A stretch of 64,000 bases of DNA, taken from Catenovulum sediminis. GTDB lineage: Bacteria; Pseudomonadota; Gammaproteobacteria; Enterobacterales; Alteromonadaceae. The notes below the pieces were generated by a model. It worked only from the letters and a program-made list of their open reading frames with translations. It had not been told where the DNA came from and did not search any database. The DNA is taken from positions 1,302,001 through 1,366,000 of the forward strand of contig NZ_CP041660.1 of NCBI RefSeq assembly GCF_007289895.1. Reading direction: 5' to 3'. The first letter of the stretch is position 1, and each line of letters opens with the position of its first letter. Both the position numbers and the translations under genes were made by a program. Positions 35,290 to 45,136 of the stretch are shown in pieces.

Positions 35290-35658
35290 TTATTTGTTAA
35301 TGGGTTTTGCTTTTAGGCAATTAAGCACTTCACGTATTAAAATTTCAGGCTCAGTGACACAATTATCACCGTCTGCCAGTTGCCAATTTAAGCCAACCAA
35401 TAAATCATCCTTTACTAAACCTTCAAACCATTTTTCGCAAAAAGCGCTCCACTCTACAGAATAGGTTTTAAAGTCGCTATAACCACTATTTTGTTGAATA
35501 AAAGCATGTGCTTTTTCTTCACTTGACCAAAATGGCATACTGCACTGCCCGTCTGAACCAGCAGGTGTCGGAATACCTTTGTCATCTAATATGGTAAACA
35601 GCTTTTCTGATGCGGCAACTTCTCTATAAAATGGGTATTCAATTAAATGGGTAGACAT
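35290..35658 (-). CDS. DUF2750 domain protein
   Basis: A 122-residue soluble protein with the DUF2750 pattern: YREVAASEKLFTILDDKGIP, then MPFWSSEEKAHAFIQ, and EWSAFCEKWFEGL with DLLVGLNW. Family members are small and cytosolic with no known function. It is convergent with the EAL gene and transcribed alone. Confidence 0.75.
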   Translation of the reverse strand: MSTHLIEYPFYREVAASEKLFTILDDKGIPTPAGSDGQCSMPFWSSEEKAHAFIQQNSGYSDFKTYSVEWSAFCEKWFEGLVKDDLLVGLNWQLADGDNCVTEPEILIREVLNCLKAKPINK

Positions 35659-35876
35659 GGTGTAACTCGTATGACGATTAATCGGACCATTTTATACTGA
35701 ATATTTGTTATGTGTCACCACAAGCTGATATATCATCGTATTATTTTTCACAGCGATACCTTAGCTACCAGACACTTTTTCCAGACACTGTTTTTATTTC
35801 CAGACAATTGCCACGTAGTGCAAATCGCATTTACCCGCACACTGCAGTGGCAATATCGTAACCAAGCGCCACCCTT

Positions 35877-37187
35877 TTAATGATTCACTGAATCAAGCTC
35901 GTCAAAATCGAGTAAATAATCACTTTGTTTCGCTCGGTTGGCATTCACTTTGTTTCTATTAACCGTTACTTTTACTTGGCGGTTTATTAAAAACTCGACA
36001 ACATGATCAACCGTTGTATCGATATTGCGATAAAAGCTGCCATTAATTTGCGTATGTGTTTTTAATGCTTGTTTATAAGCCGTAAAAAACGCAGTATCCA
36101 CTTGGCAAGGGTGTGACCAAAATTGCTCTAGAGGCTGATAACTGGTTAACCCTTTTATATTATAGTTGGCACGTCCCATCACCTTTGTCGGTTTATGGTG
36201 ATGTAGAGACGAAAGCCCTACCGTGCTGTTTACAGTGACCGTACCCACACAGTTTTTTAACAAGGTCGGTAAGTGCAGTTCGTGACCATAAATAACACGT
36301 TCTGAAATATTTAATTTAGCAGCAATACGCCGAATAAGCTTTCCGTAGTGGCGAAATCCCCTGTCCATTGGATGGTGTTTGAAAACTAGTTTTTTATCAG
36401 CCGGTGCGTGCAGTGCAAAAGAAACTAAAACACGCCGCACAAACTCTTTTACATCATGATAATCAGAGTGCGCGATTATTTGGCTGTCACAATGCACTTG
36501 CAAGGGTATTAAAAAATATTGTCCAGACCAGTTTTCAACAATCCATTTATCTAAATTACTTTGTGTAAGCTTGTACTTCCATTTTCGGTAAATTGAGCAC
36601 ATCCAATACTGGGCTTCTTCAAGTGCAGAATAACCTCGGTGATGGCCATCATTTGCTAACCATTTTTTACTCATTGTTTTAGCGAAATAGTAAGCTGTGC
36701 TATAAAACAATCGTTGAAAAAAGGTTTGCCCAAATGCAACTTCAGGTACTCGGGCCAACTCATGTTGAGTCGCCATTAAAGATTCAGCGTCCGTTTTGCT
36801 GGATATAACAAGCGGTGAGTTTGCGTTTACCCCACCATTTTCCAATGTAATGTAATCGGGGCGGATATAACCCTCTTCAAACACCCAAAACTCAATACCA
36901 TATTTATGGCACACATCTTTTGCCACCGAATGGTATTTTCTACAATCACCATAGAGTACAACTGCGTGAATTTTATTGCGCCTTACAAACATTGCTAAAT
37001 AGCGCTGCCAACTGTTTAAACTACCCCGGTAGTTAAAAACATGTTCGGCGCCTGAATAGAGTGCATCACCACCATTAAAATTAATTTTATAAGTAGTGTT
37101 ACCCAACTGAGTTAGCTTTTTGGCAAGTTTGCCGAAAAAAGGTCCGAGAGGTCCTTGTAAAAACAATATATTGCTCATAATGTGCAA
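35877..37187 (-). CDS. kpsS: Capsule export / Kdo-linker transferase KpsS
   Basis: KpsS adds the first beta-Kdo to lyso-phosphatidylglycerol, the lipid anchor of group 2-type capsules. The product (up to 436 residues) has NILFLQGPLGPFFGKLAKKL, NFNGGDALYSG, LYGDCRKYHSVAKDVC and WVFEEGYIRPDYITLENGGV, which match the KpsS/LipB family, plus VFKHHPMDRGFRHYG and TVNSTVGLSS. TTG at 37187 has AAGGGA close upstream; the ATG at 37178 lies further from it. Last gene of the capsule operon. Confidence 0.92.
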   Translation of the reverse strand: MHIMSNILFLQGPLGPFFGKLAKKLTQLGNTTYKINFNGGDALYSGAEHVFNYRGSLNSWQRYLAMFVRRNKIHAVVLYGDCRKYHSVAKDVCHKYGIEFWVFEEGYIRPDYITLENGGVNANSPLVISSKTDAESLMATQHELARVPEVAFGQTFFQRLFYSTAYYFAKTMSKKWLANDGHHRGYSALEEAQYWMCSIYRKWKYKLTQSNLDKWIVENWSGQYFLIPLQVHCDSQIIAHSDYHDVKEFVRRVLVSFALHAPADKKLVFKHHPMDRGFRHYGKLIRRIAAKLNISERVIYGHELHLPTLLKNCVGTVTVNSTVGLSSLHHHKPTKVMGRANYNIKGLTSYQPLEQFWSHPCQVDTAFFTAYKQALKTHTQINGSFYRNIDTTVDHVVEFLINRQVKVTVNRNKVNANRAKQSDYLLDFDELDSVNH

Positions 37188-37221
37188 TCATTCCCTTAGG
37201 GTCGAACTGATATGTTAATAA

Positions 37222-39348
37222 TTAGCTTGTCTGCTTATACGTCAAAGCTTCAACAATAAAACGTATTTTACGCCAGTTACGACTAAAAAATGTATTCAAT
37301 TGTGACCGGCCAGCAAATTGTTCTGCTTTACCGGTAAATCCTTCAATAATTTGCTCTGGCGTCGTAAAGAAACCTGACTCCCAGTCAATGTATTTTGGGT
37401 AGTCGATTAAACTACCGTGCACGAGTTCAGCTAATGTTAGCTTTTTTGTGCGTCTTGTTATAACCAGGTCGTCATGCGTTAGTCCCCATCCTGCGTAAAA
37501 TGGAATACCGTAACAATGAACTTTTTTTCCCCTTAATAATGCTTCAAAGCCAGCTAACGAGGACATAGTATGTAACTCATCAGCAAGCTCTATCATTTCG
37601 ATTATAGATGTTGTTTGCACCTGCAAATCGGCTAAAGATTCAACTTCAATTTGGGGTATATCGCCTGTTCGGTTACCACTTAATACATCCGGATGGGGTT
37701 TATAGACTAAATACGCATCTGGGTTTTGTTGTCTAACCTGCTTTAACAGGCTTGAGTTAGTTTTCGTTTTAGGGCAACCGGTTTGAATCGAAGCATCATC
37801 TTCTACCTGACCAACAACCAGAATGACTTTTTTACCATCGGGTTGAAACGCATCTAACTCTGTTGAAACTTGTGCGACATTATATTTTGAAACCTTACTT
37901 TGTACCAGTAAGGTTATGAGTTTTTCGGCACGTTTTATTTCAGTTTTATTAAACACTTTATTTTGTAAGATATTTTCTAAATCGCTGGGCTGTCTGGGAT
38001 CAAAATAAATACCTGTTTTATCAATGACCAATGATGCAGGTCGTCTTAAATCAGCACCAAGCCCAATTGACCGGACAAAGCCGTCTTCGCAGCGTAATAT
38101 ATTAGTTTTAAGGTGTTCTGGCGTCTTTTCTGGTAAAGGTTTAGCCCCCCAGATGAGCAAACCATCATTTTTTTTAGCTTTTAAATTATGGATATTTTCG
38201 CTTTTAATAAACTTCACGCTTTTTGCATAGTGTCTTAAAAAATAGGGCAAAAACGCACGTTTCCATAGGCTAAAATCGCAACAATATAGTCTATCAAAGC
38301 GTTTGTTATGATGACTATTATGGCCAGCCACACCTTTTTGTAACTGAATAAAATGGGCAATATCTTCCGGTTCGCAACGCTTTTTGCTTATCGGATGTAC
38401 ATATCTGACATAACAAAAATACGCTGCAAACACTAGGTCATCTATGCTAACAACGCCGCGTTCCGATTTTAATTGCAGGCGGCGTTGTGGTATTTTCCCA
38501 CGATCATCTGTTAACCCCCAGCCAGCGTAAAAAGGTGCACCAAAAGTGACAACGTGCTTACTGTTGAGCAGCGCCTCAAACCCCATTTGCGAACACACGG
38601 TATAAACTCTTTCAACCTGCTGAATCAGCGCTATAGGATTACAAGCTTGATAAATAAATTGCACTTTTTTTGAAGCTAACCACTCTGCTTTTACCCACTC
38701 GGTTTGAATAAAGCCTGTTTTTTTGCCAAGTAATACGTCTGGGTGAGTTTTTATATAAATAGTTGAATTTGGATTTTCATCCAATGCAGCTTGCAACATT
38801 TTTTTAAATGCATCAGCACTGGCGTAACTATATTCAACCGACAAATCACCAAAGGTTTGGTCTATGACTAAAACGGCATTGCGTTCAAGCAAAGGTGCAT
38901 TTTGCGCTTGCCCGCATAAGTTGTATTTGGTTATTTGGTTGTCGATTAAACTTTGCCGAAAAGCCTGAACCCGCGCTGTTAAATTTTGATGATCACGACG
39001 GCTAACATACTCATCGTTAGACAAGTTTAACCTAGCACTAAACTGCTCTGGAATACCCGCTGCAATATAAGCTTCCATATCAGACGGATTGGTGGCATCG
39101 TAATAAATGCCAGTGGTGTCGACTGATAGAGATAATAGGTTAGATTTTGCAGTCGGGTGGTTTAGGTAACCGATAAAGCCGTCTTCTACCCGCCAGAATG
39201 GTAAATTGTGCTGATCAGCATATGCTTTGGCACGAGCGGCTGAGGGTTTGAGGCCCCAGCCGGAGATAACCCCTCCCATTAAACAAAATTGACGAATCTT
39301 GATAAAAGTCGGCTTGTTGTGTTTAAAGGGTCTATTATTGCGTTCCAC
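37222..39348 (-). CDS. kpsC: Capsule beta-Kdo polymerase-type transferase KpsC (two modules)
   Basis: KpsC extends the Kdo linker with alternating linkages and has two glycosyltransferase modules. Both are visible in the 708 residues: GLKPSAARAKAYAD, VEDGFIGYL, TGIYYDATNPSD and FGAPFYAGWGLTDD in the first; LLIWGAKPLPEKTPEHL, CEDGFVRSIGLGADLRRPAS, TGIYFDPRQPSDLE, HTMSSLAGFEALLRGKKVHC and YGIPFYAGWGLTHDD in the second. It starts with GTG at 39348, six bases after the previous stop. The extreme N-terminus is a little short compared with E. coli KpsC. Confidence 0.93.
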   Translation of the reverse strand: MERNNRPFKHNKPTFIKIRQFCLMGGVISGWGLKPSAARAKAYADQHNLPFWRVEDGFIGYLNHPTAKSNLLSLSVDTTGIYYDATNPSDMEAYIAAGIPEQFSARLNLSNDEYVSRRDHQNLTARVQAFRQSLIDNQITKYNLCGQAQNAPLLERNAVLVIDQTFGDLSVEYSYASADAFKKMLQAALDENPNSTIYIKTHPDVLLGKKTGFIQTEWVKAEWLASKKVQFIYQACNPIALIQQVERVYTVCSQMGFEALLNSKHVVTFGAPFYAGWGLTDDRGKIPQRRLQLKSERGVVSIDDLVFAAYFCYVRYVHPISKKRCEPEDIAHFIQLQKGVAGHNSHHNKRFDRLYCCDFSLWKRAFLPYFLRHYAKSVKFIKSENIHNLKAKKNDGLLIWGAKPLPEKTPEHLKTNILRCEDGFVRSIGLGADLRRPASLVIDKTGIYFDPRQPSDLENILQNKVFNKTEIKRAEKLITLLVQSKVSKYNVAQVSTELDAFQPDGKKVILVVGQVEDDASIQTGCPKTKTNSSLLKQVRQQNPDAYLVYKPHPDVLSGNRTGDIPQIEVESLADLQVQTTSIIEMIELADELHTMSSLAGFEALLRGKKVHCYGIPFYAGWGLTHDDLVITRRTKKLTLAELVHGSLIDYPKYIDWESGFFTTPEQIIEGFTGKAEQFAGRSQLNTFFSRNWRKIRFIVEALTYKQTS

Positions 39349-39354
39349 TAAAAC

Positions 39355-41919
39355 CTACAACTGACAAACTTTCGTTTCAAACATTTTCTTAGTGTGTTCC
39401 ACATATGTATGCGGGCAAAAAGGGGAACTTTCTAAATCATTTGACAGAAAATTGTCCATACCAGATACCAATCCAGCGATGGAGTTTTCCACCAAGTGTC
39501 CATATTTATTTTGTAGGACACTTGCAGAACCAGGGATATTCGTTGAAATCACAGGAAGCCCGATCGTGAGCGCTTCCAGTAAAACCATCGGCTGTCCTTC
39601 GTAATTGGAAGAAGAAACAAAACAATCACATTTAGAAACAAAGTAAAATGGATTTGAAAGCTGTCCAGTCAATGACACTCTTTCTGTTAAATCAAGCTCT
39701 TCAATCAACTCAAGAAGAGTTGCTTCAAGTGGACCAGCTCCCATAATATAAAGATGGCAGTTCGCATACTTTTGCGAGATTGTTTTAAAAGCTAAAATTA
39801 GCTTCGTTTGGTCTTTTTCAGGTGATAACCGTCCAACGTTAACAAAGTTGATCATTTCATCTTTTGGGAGAAGGATACCTTCAAGCTTAACCCTTCCATC
39901 CCGAGTTTGAATTTTGTTAGGTACAAATCGCTCAAGATTATGAATGATTATCCCCTCATCTAACGATTTTTGTTTTATCTCGTCAGGGACTATCGCATTG
40001 TGAACGTAGTCAAATTTCCCTTTGAGTTTAGGGTATAGCGGAAGCAGGTTGCTTATGTTCAAATTCATCGTTGGTTTTGACACTGATATGATTTTGTCAA
40101 ACAAATTATAAACTTCAAAAATCCCCTTTAGAATGGGGAATCTCGCCAACTGCTCTGATAACATATCATTGTGTTGGTATATTACTTTTGTTTTTGCAGA
40201 TGTGTTTGCAAGCAACAAAGCCCAATAACGAGCGTAACCGCTAAAATCAATTACAATGTCCCACTGTATATCCCCCAACAGCCGTTTGGATTCTCTTTCA
40301 AACACACGATTTACGTGCATTAGATGCTCGTCCGAGAAAAACACATTGTGCTTATAAAACTTGTCCAACAGGTTCTTCTCGGATTTGGACAAGCACATTG
40401 CTCCAGCCTTATGTATAAACGAGCATCGATTATCGAACCTTAACAAGGTTTCTTTTCGTTCTTCGTCATTATCAATGTCGCTACCAGCGGTAACAATCGT
40501 CAATTCAAATTTTTCATGGTCAATACTTTTTGATAGGTTAACTGCTGAAGTTGTTATACCGTTATTCCTTAGGCCACCAACATATGCGATAATTTTCTTC
40601 TTTCTAGGCTCCTCGTAGGCTACCGCTTCCGGTTCTAGCAATTGGTGAATCAATCTACTCGCCCCACCTTCGTCTTTTGGCATATAAAAAGGCTCTGAAG
40701 GCTTAACAGAAGAAGTATCGACGTCGGGATAATCGTTGTTTTTAATGCAATGTAAAACTGACTCTTCGTCCATACATACACTTGCAGGAAATTCCTGAAT
40801 CGCGAAATAAAAACCACGTGAAGATTCGTATTGCTGTAAATCATAACAATACAAAATAACAGGACGAGATAGCACAAGGTAATCGAATATAATACTTGAG
40901 TAATCTGATATAAGAACGTCTACCGCACTTAAAAACTCGTTAATTTCTATATTTTCGTTTATTATTTTTATGCTGTCATCAAGCAAAACAATGTGCTTAC
41001 GGGCCATATTATGCACAGAAAGTACAACTTCATATTCATCTCCTAAATTTCGCTTTAAGCTTTGCACAAATGACAAAATTTCTGTTGCATTTGATGTGGA
41101 TTTGTTGAGTTCCCCACGCCAAGTTGGTGCGTACAGAATTACCTTTTTACATGCATCAATTCCTAACTTTTTCTTCTGTTCGAGGGGATCAGCGCTCAAA
41201 ATCAAATCAGCTCGCAAATTGGAGGTTTGCACCCTACTTTTAAATACTAAGTTGTCTACATCTGCGGAGTTCAATAGTTTCCGAGCCGTGTATTCATTTG
41301 GCAACACGATGTGAGAAGCCTGCAAAAAGTTTCTTGCACTATTTTTGTGGACTGTAGGCGTGCTCCCCTCATCTTTAAACATCTTCTTGAGGGGTACCCC
41401 ATGCCATGTATTTACGTAAACTTGCTCCTTCCTACGGATAAAGTAAGAGGGGAATGTTGAATTATTAAAAAGATATTTAGATGTACACAAAAATCTTACA
41501 TATTCTTTTGAACCAACCTCGACAAAACTAACCTGAGGGTTGTTTTTTAATTCCTCTGGAATTTCCCCCAAATGCTTGAGAGCCCAAATATGCTTGAACT
41601 TTTTTTCTGTATCAATTTCCAACCATTTTTTAAAAATCGCATAGGGTGAATCAGATACAGAGCTTCCATGAAAAGCTTCGTACAAGACTGTATTTGGATC
41701 CAATGGAGAGCTTTCGTAGTACATACTGTAAATAGCTTTGGGGTCATATTTATTTACAACCCTTTTTGAACTTACTACTGCCTTTTTGTTGCCTGCTTTT
41801 CTTTTCTCTGCAGGTATAGCATTATGTTTTTTACCATTAGATGTACGTTTTATGTAATTGTCCAAAGCATCTCTAAAATATAGTGCAGGGGAATTAATTA
41901 ATTTTGATAACTTACTCAT
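39355..41919 (-). CDS. Two-headed capsule synthase: CDP-glycerol transferase fused to GT4 glycosyltransferase
   Basis: 854 residues. The N-terminal half (about 80-410) is a TagB/TagF-like polyol-phosphate transferase: VNTWHGVPLKKMFKDEG, VILYAPTWRGE, LISDYSSIIFDYLVLSRPVI and ESSRGFYF, with catalytic-type His in WHG and the DYSS motif. The C-terminal half (about 440-850) is a GT4 glycosyltransferase: IIAYVGGLRNNGITTSAVNL, NVGRLSPEKDQTKLI and SNYEGQPMVLLEALTIGLPV. Such a fusion would build a repeat of sugar and glycerol-phosphate. The first 17 residues (MSKLSKLINSPALYFRDA) resemble a segment at the N-terminus of KpsE. Its start overlaps the previous gene by eight bases. Confidence 0.87.
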   Translation of the reverse strand: MSKLSKLINSPALYFRDALDNYIKRTSNGKKHNAIPAEKRKAGNKKAVVSSKRVVNKYDPKAIYSMYYESSPLDPNTVLYEAFHGSSVSDSPYAIFKKWLEIDTEKKFKHIWALKHLGEIPEELKNNPQVSFVEVGSKEYVRFLCTSKYLFNNSTFPSYFIRRKEQVYVNTWHGVPLKKMFKDEGSTPTVHKNSARNFLQASHIVLPNEYTARKLLNSADVDNLVFKSRVQTSNLRADLILSADPLEQKKKLGIDACKKVILYAPTWRGELNKSTSNATEILSFVQSLKRNLGDEYEVVLSVHNMARKHIVLLDDSIKIINENIEINEFLSAVDVLISDYSSIIFDYLVLSRPVILYCYDLQQYESSRGFYFAIQEFPASVCMDEESVLHCIKNNDYPDVDTSSVKPSEPFYMPKDEGGASRLIHQLLEPEAVAYEEPRKKKIIAYVGGLRNNGITTSAVNLSKSIDHEKFELTIVTAGSDIDNDEERKETLLRFDNRCSFIHKAGAMCLSKSEKNLLDKFYKHNVFFSDEHLMHVNRVFERESKRLLGDIQWDIVIDFSGYARYWALLLANTSAKTKVIYQHNDMLSEQLARFPILKGIFEVYNLFDKIISVSKPTMNLNISNLLPLYPKLKGKFDYVHNAIVPDEIKQKSLDEGIIIHNLERFVPNKIQTRDGRVKLEGILLPKDEMINFVNVGRLSPEKDQTKLILAFKTISQKYANCHLYIMGAGPLEATLLELIEELDLTERVSLTGQLSNPFYFVSKCDCFVSSSNYEGQPMVLLEALTIGLPVISTNIPGSASVLQNKYGHLVENSIAGLVSGMDNFLSNDLESSPFCPHTYVEHTKKMFETKVCQL

Positions 41920-43102
41920 TGCATTTTAACCTGTTAGCTACAGTACTCGTATAAGTACTTTTCAAATTTATGTTAGAGTGAAACATTTCTAATTGTCGAT
42001 CATATCTAGCAGTCCATTGACCTGTATTAACTATTGAAAATAACTCGTTAATAACAGAAGCTATATCTCCGTGTAACTTGGAAGGAAATACAGATTCAAA
42101 ATCATACAAAAACCCTCGGTCTTCTGATTTATAGGAATGAAAGTCCAACGAATACCCAACAATAGGTTTCTGCAGTAACAAATAATCAATCCAGATACTT
42201 GAATAGTCTGTAATCAAACAATGTACATGTTTTAACAACAAATTTGTTTCACTAATAAACTTATCATTTAGTAACAAAATACCCGACTCACTTAAATCTA
42301 TATTTACTGGATCAGAAATATGATTTCGAACAGCAAAAATTAATTGATGATCATCACAGAACTGTTTCAATAGTTTTAAGTCACGCAGCAGGGCACCTTG
42401 AAAAGTAGCTCCTAAATTTTCTCTAAAAGTCGGTGCGTACAATACCAATTTCTTACCATTTAACACCTCTTTCAATCTAAGCTGCGCCAACTCTAGGTCT
42501 AAAGGCAATTTATCTGAATTGGTTATATAATCATATCTAGGCAGACCAGTATTTAAAACTTTAGTCGGTGCAAGCCCAAAGCAACTTGCCATTGCTAAGC
42601 GGTCAATGCAACTGCTACAAATTAGATAATCATACAGTTCACTGTTTTTAGTAATTAAAGCTTTCCGGCTGGGACTTACATGCGGCATTGCCATTTCTAT
42701 CGCTTTAATCGGGACCCCATGCCATAAATTGACCACGGTTCTAGATTTGCGCTTATGTGAAATGTAAGCATCTCGGATTGAGTGACTCAGGAACAATTTT
42801 CCTGATGTCAATATGTGAAAAAGTGCCACCGCATTAAAACGATTCAACAAAATGATATTTTGTTGAATTAAAGCCACCTTCTGCTCATTCGAAACTTCAC
42901 CTTCAAAAAACACATACACTAAATGTTTTTGCTCAGCGTAATATTCTGCAACTTTTCTTAAGTTGCATCGAATGCCGTACTTTGCTTTAGCCACAAATAT
43001 GTACTTATCTGGTGATTTAGGAAAAAAGATGTCTAGGCACCTCACCAGCGCGATCCTAAACTGACGCCGTTTGAGTTTAAAAAAGCCCTTTATTGAACTC
43101 AT
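41912..43102 (-). CDS. CDP-glycerol:poly(glycerophosphate) glycerophosphotransferase
   Basis: 396 residues of the TagB/TagF family. Motifs: VVNLWHGVPIKAIEMAMPHV, NTGLPRYDYI, LVLYAPTFRENLG, AVRNHISDPV, CLITDYSSIWIDYLLLQKPI and SEDRGFLYDFES. It transfers glycerol-phosphate from CDP-glycerol to a growing chain or primer. It lies just after tagD, which makes the donor. The ATG at 43102 is chosen over a TTG two codons earlier; neither has a strong ribosome-binding site. It may be the primer enzyme and the downstream fusion the polymerase; that split is inference. Confidence 0.87.
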   Translation of the reverse strand: MSSIKGFFKLKRRQFRIALVRCLDIFFPKSPDKYIFVAKAKYGIRCNLRKVAEYYAEQKHLVYVFFEGEVSNEQKVALIQQNIILLNRFNAVALFHILTSGKLFLSHSIRDAYISHKRKSRTVVNLWHGVPIKAIEMAMPHVSPSRKALITKNSELYDYLICSSCIDRLAMASCFGLAPTKVLNTGLPRYDYITNSDKLPLDLELAQLRLKEVLNGKKLVLYAPTFRENLGATFQGALLRDLKLLKQFCDDHQLIFAVRNHISDPVNIDLSESGILLLNDKFISETNLLLKHVHCLITDYSSIWIDYLLLQKPIVGYSLDFHSYKSEDRGFLYDFESVFPSKLHGDIASVINELFSIVNTGQWTARYDRQLEMFHSNINLKSTYTSTVANRLKCNE

Positions 43103-43114
43103 ACACAAACCAAA

Positions 43115-43528
43115 CTAAACAAATTGTTTTGCGCCAAAATAACTCAAAATCCCATCAATAATCTCTGAAGTGGAAACACCTTCTGTTCTAGGCAAATACA
43201 CGACTTCGCACAACTCTCTGTAGTGGTCAAATTTCCCCTCCCAATCATTACCCATAACAAGGATGTCTGCATTGTGAGCGGTTATGTAATCACCTTTTAA
43301 TTCGAGTGATTCTTCAAGAAAAACATCATCCACACAGTGAATACTTTTAATAATCCGCTTTCGCTCGTCTTGACTAAACACAGGGTTACGCCCTTTTTTG
43401 CTGAAGTTGAGTGCATCAGAGGAAACGCCAACAATTAGTCTATCTCCTAATTCTCTAGCTCTTTCCAGTACGTTAACATGACCTACATGGAAAACATCAA
43501 AGGTTCCAAAGGTAATAACTGTTGTCAT
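43115..43528 (-). CDS. tagD: Glycerol-3-phosphate cytidylyltransferase
   Basis: TagD makes CDP-glycerol from CTP and glycerol-3-phosphate. The 137-residue protein shows ITFGTFDVFHVGHVNVLERA (HVGH motif), VGVSSDALNFSKKGRNPVFS, ILVMGNDWEGKFD and RTEGVSTSEIIDGI, all diagnostic of the family. It lies three bases after kpsD in the capsule operon and supplies both transferases that follow. Confidence 0.95.
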   Translation of the reverse strand: MTTVITFGTFDVFHVGHVNVLERARELGDRLIVGVSSDALNFSKKGRNPVFSQDERKRIIKSIHCVDDVFLEESLELKGDYITAHNADILVMGNDWEGKFDHYRELCEVVYLPRTEGVSTSEIIDGILSYFGAKQFV

Positions 43529-43531
43529 ATT

Positions 43532-45136
43532 CTACAACCCCAACACTACCGCAGCACTCACTGCGATTTGGTAAATAATTTGTGTGATATCTTTACTAAA
43601 TTGCAGGTACTTAGTATCGACCTTAGGTAAGATAAATATCTCGTCTCCGCCTACAATTTTAGCGCGTTTTAATTTGCTGGTATCGTCAGCTAAATACTTT
43701 TCAAATTGTCCGTTTTTGTGCATCACTATCACGTAAGTTGAATCTTCGCTTTGGGTATAACCACCGGCTGAATTAATGTAATCAATCACGCTCGATTTTT
43801 CTTCATGGGTAATTGCACTTGGAAAAACCACCTCGCCATGCACCAATACCAACGGCGATTTACTTGGGATGCGGATAATATCACCTTGTTCTAGGTGGAT
43901 ATCTTTGAATACGTCTGCATTGGTTAAAATAACTTGTCCGCGTGGTTCTATATTTTTCGCCCGTTCAACCCACTGCAATATCAATTCAGCTTCTTTTGCT
44001 CGCAGTGCCGCCGCCTCTTGGGTAGAAGAACGTGCAGTCAGTACACTGGATTCAAGCGATTGCAATGAAGTTTGCAACATGTCTCTTTGCCTTGCTTTAA
44101 CACTCTTTCTAAATAACTGAATGCCAGACAAATCAGATAAATTGTTCAGCTCAATTTGCGCAATCAGAGATTCTAAAGTTGAGCCATGCGGTAATATATA
44201 CTCACGTTCACTTTCATGTTCACCTTCAACCCGCACTGAAATTGAGCGTTGTTTTTGGTCGGAAACAAACACCACTTTATCGCCACTTTGCAGCTCGGCC
44301 TGATTTGCCGCATCGATTGCATAATAATCAACAAACTGTTCAGTGCCTGAATTTCGATAGATGCGAACGTGGGTGACAACCGGAAAGGGTTTAACAAACT
44401 GGCGGATATAACTCAGTGAGGCGCTTGCCGAATTAAACTCGACAGCAACGGGCTTGCTGACTAAACCTTCTACACTGACATAACTTTTTCGTGCGCCAAC
44501 AAATAAAGTATCACCATCGTGTACTTGGTGTGCCGCCATCGCTCCTTGGTTTAAAAACTCGTATAGGTTAAATGTTTGCACCACTTGCCCAGAGCGAATT
44601 AATCGAATATCCATATAACTGCCGCTGGTTGCATGTATGCCTTGTGCTTTATCTAAAAAGTACAAAATAGAGTCTGATGACAAACCCGCATATAAACCGG
44701 GCTGTTTAACACCGCCGGTCACATATACTTTGACCGGTTGAGCACTTTCAAGCGTTGCATAAATATGTACATTGTTCTGAAAAACTTGTTTTACTTTGCT
44801 TAAAACAACTTGGTTAAGCTCGCTGTTTTTTACACCGCTGACCATAACGGGGCCAACTTTGGGAATAAAAATATTGCCTTGTTTGTCTACTTCAAATATT
44901 GCATCTAAACTTGTTCCACCCCAAATCTGAACACGAACCTTATCTCCTAAAGTTAACTGATAATCTGGGTTAAAACCATTAAATGACTGGTTGGCAAATT
45001 CACCATTAAAAAGCCAATCACCATATACCTGTTCTTGTACTTTATGTTGCACTTTATATTGTACTTGTTGCTGTACCGCGGCGTAACTCACGCCTGTGAG
45101 CAAACATAAAGTGAGTAAAAATATCGTCTTTTTCAT
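43532..45136 (-). CDS. kpsD: Polysaccharide export outer-membrane-associated protein (KpsD/Wza family)
   Basis: 534 residues with a signal peptide (MKKTIFLLTLCLLTGVSYA). A Poly_export domain (NPDYQLTLGDKVRVQIWGGT, GNIFIPKVGPVMVSG) is followed by SLBB-type beta-grasp repeats (PVKVYVTGGVKQPGLYAGLS; SLVSKPVAVEFN-like; LVLVHGEVVFPSAIT). No lipobox is present, which is the KpsD rather than the Wza type. It would form the periplasmic/outer-membrane conduit with KpsE. It overlaps kpsE by one base (TAATG). Confidence 0.9.
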   Translation of the reverse strand: MKKTIFLLTLCLLTGVSYAAVQQQVQYKVQHKVQEQVYGDWLFNGEFANQSFNGFNPDYQLTLGDKVRVQIWGGTSLDAIFEVDKQGNIFIPKVGPVMVSGVKNSELNQVVLSKVKQVFQNNVHIYATLESAQPVKVYVTGGVKQPGLYAGLSSDSILYFLDKAQGIHATSGSYMDIRLIRSGQVVQTFNLYEFLNQGAMAAHQVHDGDTLFVGARKSYVSVEGLVSKPVAVEFNSASASLSYIRQFVKPFPVVTHVRIYRNSGTEQFVDYYAIDAANQAELQSGDKVVFVSDQKQRSISVRVEGEHESEREYILPHGSTLESLIAQIELNNLSDLSGIQLFRKSVKARQRDMLQTSLQSLESSVLTARSSTQEAAALRAKEAELILQWVERAKNIEPRGQVILTNADVFKDIHLEQGDIIRIPSKSPLVLVHGEVVFPSAITHEEKSSVIDYINSAGGYTQSEDSTYVIVMHKNGQFEKYLADDTSKLKRAKIVGGDEIFILPKVDTKYLQFSKDITQIIYQIAVSAAVVLGL

